DNA of 64,000 nucleotides from Malurus cyaneus samueli (taxonomy: Eukaryota > Chordata > Aves > Passeriformes > Maluridae), in contig CM019218.1 of the NCBI GenBank assembly GCA_009741485.1, positions 53,598,517 through 53,662,516 of the forward strand, written 5' to 3'. Both the position numbers and the translations under genes were made by a program. The notes under the pieces were generated by a model. The model was not told the DNA's origin. It saw only the letters and a list, made by a program, of their open reading frames with translations, and searched no databases. Below are positions 58,140 to 64,000 of this stretch, piece by piece (the stretch's first letter is position 1; the number at the start of each line of letters is the position of its first letter).

Positions 58140-58535
58140 AAGTATAAAGCTTTAGAGATCCAAAGGAGGGCTGTGAAGATGGTGGAAGGTCTGGAGATGG
58201 TGAAAGGTGAGGAGCCACACGAGGACGTGCGGGCACTTGGTCTGTTCAGCTGAAGGGACTGAGGGAGACCCTCAGTCTCATCCTACAAAGAGGCAGCTCT
58301 ATCTCTGCTCTGGACAGTGACAGACAGGAGCTGGGCTGTGTCAGGGCAGGGTTAGGTTGGATATCAGAAAAAGGTTCTTCCCTCAGAGGGTGCTGGACAC
58401 TGAACAGGCTCCCCAGGTAGAGTCAAGCATGCAGAGTTGTTGGACATGCTCTCAGGCACAGGGTGGGATTATTGGGGTGTCTGTGCAGAGCCAGGGGTTG
58501 GACTCAAAGACCTCTTCCAGCTCAGGAGATCTGCT
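58140..58535 (+). repeat. CR1 LINE 3' fragment, diverged partner of 43056-43560
   Basis: Keeps aaggagggctgtgaagatgg, ggttaggttggatatcagaa and aaaggttcttccctcagagg but has lost or changed many positions between them, and ends near ttccagctcagg without a terminal 8-bp array. Confidence 0.85.
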
Positions 58536-58920
58536 GGTTGCTAATTTTGGTTTTTTTTAAATTTCCTCCTTTTTTTTTTTAGTTCCTAATTTTAATAGTA
58601 TTCCTCTTTTTCCACATAACAATAACTGCAGTTTTTATACTACTGGTTTTCCTGTCCTAAAGATCTTTATGGTCATCAGAAGAGCATTTTGGCCTAGGTT
58701 TGTTGTCCTGCAGGTAAAGTCATGTGAACATGTATACTGCCTGGGTTTGAAAGTACCGGCAGAAACTCCAAAGAGGAAATCATGAGCATGGCCTGCATGG
58801 GGCACAGTCAACACCAGGAAGATGCTGAGCAATCTGTTGTTTGCATCAGCCCAGATGGCTGCGCTTTGATAAGGCCTGGGTGTTGGTAACACCAGCAGGA
58901 GACCTGTGCTTTGGTAGTGG
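58536..58920. other. Unique sequence where the two copies part
   Basis: T-rich at first (58548-58615). No gene seen. Confidence 0.4.
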
Positions 58921-58923
58921 AGG

Positions 58924-59350
58924 TGATGCCTAAAACAGGGCTCACCTGAAACAGAGACCAGACAAAGTTAAGAGAATAAAAGCAGACAAATTTAATCCAG
59001 GCCTGCAGGTACATTCAGGGCAGACAAAGCCTCCTCCTGAGGCTGCACCCAAAATGGACCCCGAGTCACGAGATCTTCCCCTTTTATCAGTTCTGTCTCA
59101 TGAACACATCGGGCCCAATTCTCCAATGACACCTTCAGGTGATGATGTAACCTACCCCAAACTTGCTCCCCCAAATCTCTGTTGTTTCCATATTTTGGGG
59201 CTCTGAGGCAGTGAAGTGTCCTTGAGTTTCAGAGCCAGAGAGGAATTGTTTTATCTAGAAATGGGAGAGCAGGAGCTCAGTGCTATACACTAGGGAATTA
59301 TAAGAATACAGATACATGAAAATATAAAAGCTAAAAATACTAGGGCATCT
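58924..59350 (-). mobile_element. Solo LTR, reverse orientation (partner of 9133-9562)
   Basis: Ends TGATGCC (58924-58930) and GGCATC (59344-59349) form the terminal inverted repeat. Reading on the - strand gives the same order as 9133-9562. Flanks GGAGG and GAAGG could be a 5-bp target duplication with one change, as in ERVL-type elements. Confidence 0.78.
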
Positions 59351-60250
59351 GAAGGCTGGCAGCAAGATATGAGCCCATCCCTCACATCATCCTCCTCCCC
59401 TGACACTGCGATAAGCATCTGTAAAGGCACCCACAGCAGGGAAACCTAGAAGAGGCAATAATCCAGCCTGAGGCTCTTGGAAGGTGGATCAGAGGCTCCA
59501 CGGGAATGGTCAGACCCTAAAGGGTGTGAAATAGCTGCTGGCACCGTTTGCTGTAACCATTAAAGAGGAACCCATCTGCCACCATCCTCATCCCAGGGGT
59601 GCGCTGGTCACACTGGGTGTGAAGATGAGTGAAACACAATGTGAGAGCCTCAGGCAGTTAATTTTAATAAAAATCCCCTTCTCTGAGGAATTTACCCCGT
59701 ATGAAGTGCCTGGCCCAGGGGACACACGAGCCCCAGCATGCCCCCCATGGGTACGACTTTTTTTGGTCCACAGCCCTAAGGTGCCCATGGTGTCTGTGTG
59801 CATTCAGCCTCTGCCTCACACCTTGGCTGGGACTGTTCCTGGGACTGTGAGCCATTTGCCCAGTGCAGCTGCCTGTGGGCTGAGGAGGTGCAGATGTGCT
59901 GGCCAGGCTGGCCATGCTGCTCCCAGCAGCTGCTGGGAACACATTCCTGGAGAGTCAGGTTAGATTCCACAAAGGCAGAGCCCCAGCTCAGTGAAATTCC
60001 AGAGAGCTGCAAAGAGCTGCCAGAGCAGCTGTGAGATGGGAATGGTGTGCAGAGTGTGATGGCAGGTGCTGGGCCCTTCTCAAACCTGCTCAGACACACG
60101 GGGTGCACAGAGAGGGGGTCTCCTGAGCACAGCCCAGACCATGGCTCTGTGCTGGGTTTCCTCCCTGGTGGGCAGCATGGCTTCTGTGCCCTAGGACTGG
60201 GGAGGGCTCTCCTTATTGTGACCCCAACACTGCAGAAGGAGAGGAATGCT
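59351..60250. other. Intergenic, no gene seen
   Basis: No repeats or exons recognised. Confidence 0.35.
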
Positions 60251-60254
60251 GGAG

Positions 60255-60480
60255 AGAGGATCTGTGATCACCCTGACCCTGCTGGAACCCTGCAGATCCA
60301 TGGCTGCACAGGTTTCACGCAGGAGGACATCCCTGTGATCACCCTGACCCTGCTGAAACCCTGCAGATCCGTGGCTGCACAGGTTTCACGCAGGACGACA
60401 TCCCTGTGATCACCCTCACCCTGCTGAAACCCTGCAGATCCGTGGCTGGACAGGTTTCACCCAGGAGAACATCCCTGTGG
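60255..60480. repeat. Minisatellite, about 68-bp unit, three copies
   Basis: Unit: tgtgatcaccctgaccctgc, tgaaaccctgcagatccgtg, gctgcacaggtttcacgcag, gaggacatccc. Confidence 0.93.
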
Positions 60481-60484
60481 TGTC

Positions 60485-62610
60485 ACCCCAGTGCAGGGAG
60501 CTCTGGCTGTCCAGGAAAGGGGCTGCTCAGGGGGTACCAGACCCCAGCAGAGGTGGGGGGCTGCACTCACAGCAAGGTGCAGATGAGGGCATAAGGGCTT
60601 GTAGCCATGTGACCTGCAGGGAAGGACATCACCCACGGACTGGAGATCCCCTGCAGCACGGGTCAGGTTGTTGTCCTTTTGTTGTCCTTCGCTGCCACCC
60701 CATCCCGACCGCATTCCTGCAAGCTGACTCAGGGTTTGCAGATACCGCCCACACCTGCCCGGCTGCCCGGCAGGGCTCAGCCCCTCCTCCTGGCTGAGCA
60801 GCTTGGCAGGACTCGGTCACTCAAGGTCAGAAAGGTGTTTGGAATCAGGGAAAGGGGAGGGGGGAATGTGTGTACCNTCGTGGGAGATTTGGAGCTACAG
60901 TAGATGCATCTTTTAGGGCTTCTGCGGGATCACTGTTCCCTCTGCAGTGACCCATCAGCGTGATTCTGCCAGGATATCCCAGGCTCAGCACCCTCCAAAA
61001 CAGGCTCCAAGGAAACCACAGGAACACTGAGGGACTGGCACCCAGCGGTTAATGCTCCTTGTCACTTTTGAATCACTGAGTGGGAAAAGATCAGTGGGAT
61101 GAGAAGGGTCCTTCCAGGCTGAGGTCACAAAATTTTAACATCTGCAAATAATGGACAAGAAAAAAAGTGAGAAAATGGTGATAAGGAAAAAGGAAAAGTA
61201 ATTTCAATAAATTGGTCCATTTCAACAAAGCTCAGAGGAAGGGATGTCTGCAGATTGGTCCCCACCGTGAACAGAAATGAGGGACCAGAGGTGTCTGTGC
61301 CAGTGCAGAGGAGATGAGATGGGAAGAGAAAGACACTATAGGCTAAAGCCATGATGTTCAGCAGAAATAACAGACCTTTCCCCAAGTTCCAGGGGCTGTT
61401 TGGGTCTGAAACTACCTCAAAGCAGGTATTGTCCCCTGTGAACCGGTGACCTCCTAACTGGGGCCATGGCACTGATCAAGCCAGGTTGGTGAAGGTCGGA
61501 GCAGAAGCGCAATGACTTCCTTCCGAGCACGTACCAAAACTCAGGGCCAGACCTTGGTGACGGTGGATTTCTATTTTAAACTGGCCTGACTCAATCTCTC
61601 ACACTTCTTGCTGGTCTCTGTCACCCTCAGAGCCGCCCCCACCCTCGGGTGTTTGCACAAGGGGCATGGCTGGGCCTTGAGACTGAGACATGGGACAGGG
61701 CTGCCACGCCAAGTCTCCTCTGCATGGGATTCTCTCAGCTGGCAATGACAAAACAGTTTTGGGGCAGGTTTGGGATGCATCACCAGTTATTATTGCAGGA
61801 TCTTTCACCTCCAGACATTGCTCTCTTCACCTTCCACAAGATGCAGGCAGAGCTACTGCTTTTTAGCTGTTTCTTTTAGTTTTGGGTGTCTCTTTTGGCT
61901 GCTATCTGTCAAAGTGTTGGGAAAGGAGGAAGAGATGGGATATCCACTGGCATCACCTCGTGCTGCAGGAGTGGGCTGGCACTCTGGGCTGGCATCAGTG
62001 TCCTGGCACTGCCTGGCAGCTTTGCCACCTTCCTGGCAGCCTGCCCTTTCCCTGGTTCCAGAGCCTGACAGGGCACAAACTGAAATACCTGCCCATGGTA
62101 TCTTATCTGCCAGCCTGGGAGTGGGGACTTGACCCAGATATTCCATTTCATGGCTTTGCTACGTCCACAGCCAGGACCTCACCAGAGGCATGAAGGGCAG
62201 GAGCAGCTGGCTGTGCCCCACTGGCTCTCTGCTCTCCCATCCCTTCTTTGGGGCTCGCTCAGCACCCTGCAAACAAAGGGATATCAGGTTTGGGTGCTGG
62301 AAATCCTCCAGAGCTTTGTCATGTGATGCTCACAGAGTGTCATCACTTGGATCCTACTCTCCTGCTGCCCCTCTGACCTTGTTCCCTGCTGGCAGCCCCA
62401 GGATGGCTCCTAGAGAGGGAGAGCAGAGAAATTTTTAGCGTTTTGAGTGTCCCAGACAGGAGAGAGAGTCATGCCAGGCTGGACAGGACGTAGTCACCTG
62501 CATGACCACGATTAGGGCTTAAGACACCCTTGTAGGACCAAGGGACCATCTGCCCCAAACACAAACAGTGCTGGAGTGTGCTGGGATTGCAGCCAGCCCT
62601 GGACCCCTCC
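60485..62610. other. Intergenic, no gene seen
   Basis: Mixed composition, with no splice-bounded exon, RNA gene or known repeat recognised. Confidence 0.35.
60877..60877. other. Single undetermined base (N)
   Basis: One isolated N in gtgtaccNtcgtggg marks a base the assembly could not resolve. Confidence 0.98.
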
Positions 62611-62614
62611 TCCA

Positions 62615-62920
62615 TTTCAGAATCAGAGAATTGTGGGATCTCCTGTGTTGGAAGGGACCCACAGGGATCACCCAGTCCAACTCCTGGCCCTGCACAGACA
62701 CCCAACAATCCCACCCCGGACATCCCTGGCAGCACTGTCCAAACACACCCGGAGCTCTGGCAGCCTCAGGGCTGTGCCCATTCCCTGGGGAGTCTGCGCA
62801 GTGCCCAGCACCCTCTGGGTGGAATTTTTCCCTGATATTCAGCCTGACCCTCCCCTGGCACAGCTTCATGCCATTCCCTCAGGTCCTGTCACTGCAGAGG
62901 ATGTGGGGCCCAGGGCTGGC
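62615..62920 (-). repeat. CR1 LINE 3' fragment
   Basis: Reversed CR1 of the subfamily seen at 43056: agaatcagagaattgtggga, ttggaagggacccacaggga, cagtccaactcctggccctg, gtccaaacacacccggagct, ccctgatattcagcctgacc. Confidence 0.9.
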
Positions 62921-62924
62921 TGTG

Positions 62925-63530
62925 TTCCCAGTGTGGAGTGGACAGGGAAGGTCCCAGTGTGATGGTCAGGACATGGAGGCAGCAGACGATGCCCATGGCT
63001 ATGCTGTCAGGAACAGGGACAGAGGGCTGAGGAGGCTTCCTTGGAGCTCAGGGGAAGAAGAACCCAAATCCTGGCAGGCTTTGGACATCTGCCAGCCAAG
63101 TGCTCTGTTTCACCAGCTCCTCAGCAATTGCCCAAAGCTGTGAACAGCAGAGAGACATCCCCCAGCCTCAGTCACGAGTGCTATCAGCACCAAGCTGCAA
63201 CTGCTGCTGCACCGCCACCTCCTCGCTGCTGGCCTCATGTCACCCGTGGTGCTGCCACACCTGCGAGATACCAGCGGGATATCGTCACCTGGTGACTCAG
63301 GGCCACTGGCTTTGCCTCTGAGCTCCAGCCTCTGACCTGAATCTGGGGGAGAATATTTTGCAAGCTGCTGGCCCCAGCCTTGCTGTGGCACTGAGGAGCT
63401 CCAGCCCTCTGTGGGCTGCTGGCTGAAGGCCTTGTGGGTCAGAGATGGTGCTGAGCAATTCACTGCGTGGGCCTGAGTCACTGGAGAGCGGGGAACACTG
63501 CACAATGAGCCTGGGCATTTCTCCATCCTC
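62925..63530. other. Intergenic, no gene seen
   Basis: No feature recognised. Confidence 0.35.
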
Positions 63531-63534
63531 TCCC

Positions 63535-64000
63535 TTCGTTGGCCCTGTTTGTGGCTGCTTTTGGTTTTGTGGCTTCGATCATGTTTGGCTCTATGTTTTA
63601 ACACTATGTCTGGTCTCTTCGGTGTTGGTTTGTGCCATCTGTTGGCGTCCAGGCCCTTGGGTATTGGTATGATGTGCTCTTATTGCGAGCCTCTTATGAT
63701 TTTACCCACGTTTGGTCTACTGTCTGTCTTTTTGGTTTTTACTGGCGTCTTGCTTGGGGTGTGTGTTGTCTAGATGGTTGTGTTTGCGATGTGTAGCATC
63801 GCGCGCTGGTTTTTCGAGAGGCGTACTATGTGCTTGCCCACGGTTTTCGCATTGGTGATCATGCCTTCTTATTGGCTTGTTTAATGTGTGTGCATTTCCC
63901 TAAGGTGTGCTAATGTGTAGAGCTCTGTGTCTTATCGGTTCCAAGCATCTTTTTGCAGTGTGAAGGTTTGTTTTCATTCCTTTCCAATGTCTATTATCCT
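63535..64000. other. G/T-rich sequence at the window end
   Basis: About 460 bases with few A and C on this strand (tttggttttgtggcttcgat and similar) and no known repeat or gene. In style it resembles the complement of the G-poor start of contig 2. Confidence 0.45.

Larger units (their letters stand above)
55335..58527. repeat. 3.2-kb duplicated block, copy 2
   Basis: Copy of 40316-43553 in the same orientation, starting inside the LTR exactly at the contig edge. Many differences from copy 1 are one- or two-base deletions in short runs (for example in the minisatellite and the LTR). The CR1 at its right end lacks the long terminal repeat of copy 1. Confidence 0.93.

Overview
The window is vertebrate nuclear DNA from a bird, most likely a passerine or other neoavian. 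Three things point that way: many 5'-truncated CR1 LINE tails in both orientations, several avian-type ERV LTRs, and split genes whose exons read as bird orthologues of ELF3 and TRPC5. Intron-exon structure, AATAAA signals and GC-rich minisatellites fit this. Two runs of exactly 25 Ns (27851-27875 and 55310-55334) divide the window into three contigs.

Contig 1 (1-27850) is GC-rich, like an avian microchromosome. It opens with a complete ELF3 gene on the + strand: a TATA promoter near 320, a non-coding first exon, eight coding exons between 1234 and 4147 encoding 370 aa, and a 3' UTR ending near 5045. The following 22 kb holds no recognisable gene. It consists of CR1 fragments, one LTR (9133-9562) and about ten separate minisatellites, with a few short non-repeat stretches, including two perfect hairpins and a cluster of GATA motifs, that could be regulatory.

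Contig 2 (27876-55309) starts with about 900 bp of G-poor, low-complexity-looking sequence, then a decayed LTR and a roughly 670-bp purine tract. It continues through several LTRs, a CR1 with an expanded terminal repeat and a long (ATCT)n array. Its GC falls to the right, and it ends with the first coding exon of TRPC5 (54849-55226), cut off from the rest of its gene by the second gap.

Contig 3 (55335-64000) begins with a 3.2-kb near-copy of 40316-43553 from contig 2. The copied unit carries a CpG-rich promoter-like module (CRE, E2F-like site, five CCAAT boxes), a minisatellite, a solo LTR with the same 4-bp target duplication in both copies, about 1 kb of almost identical single-copy-looking DNA, and a CR1 tail. 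After it come an LTR in reverse orientation, a short tandem repeat, another CR1 and mostly unremarkable sequence, ending in about 460 bp of G/T-rich sequence.

ELF3 (an epithelial ETS factor) and TRPC5 (a neuronal cation channel) do not work together and lie on different chromosomes in the vertebrates I know. The gaps, the repeated 3.2-kb block and the odd contig-end sequence suggest that their proximity is a scaffolding artefact. Coordinates of repeats are approximate; exon boundaries were read base by base.
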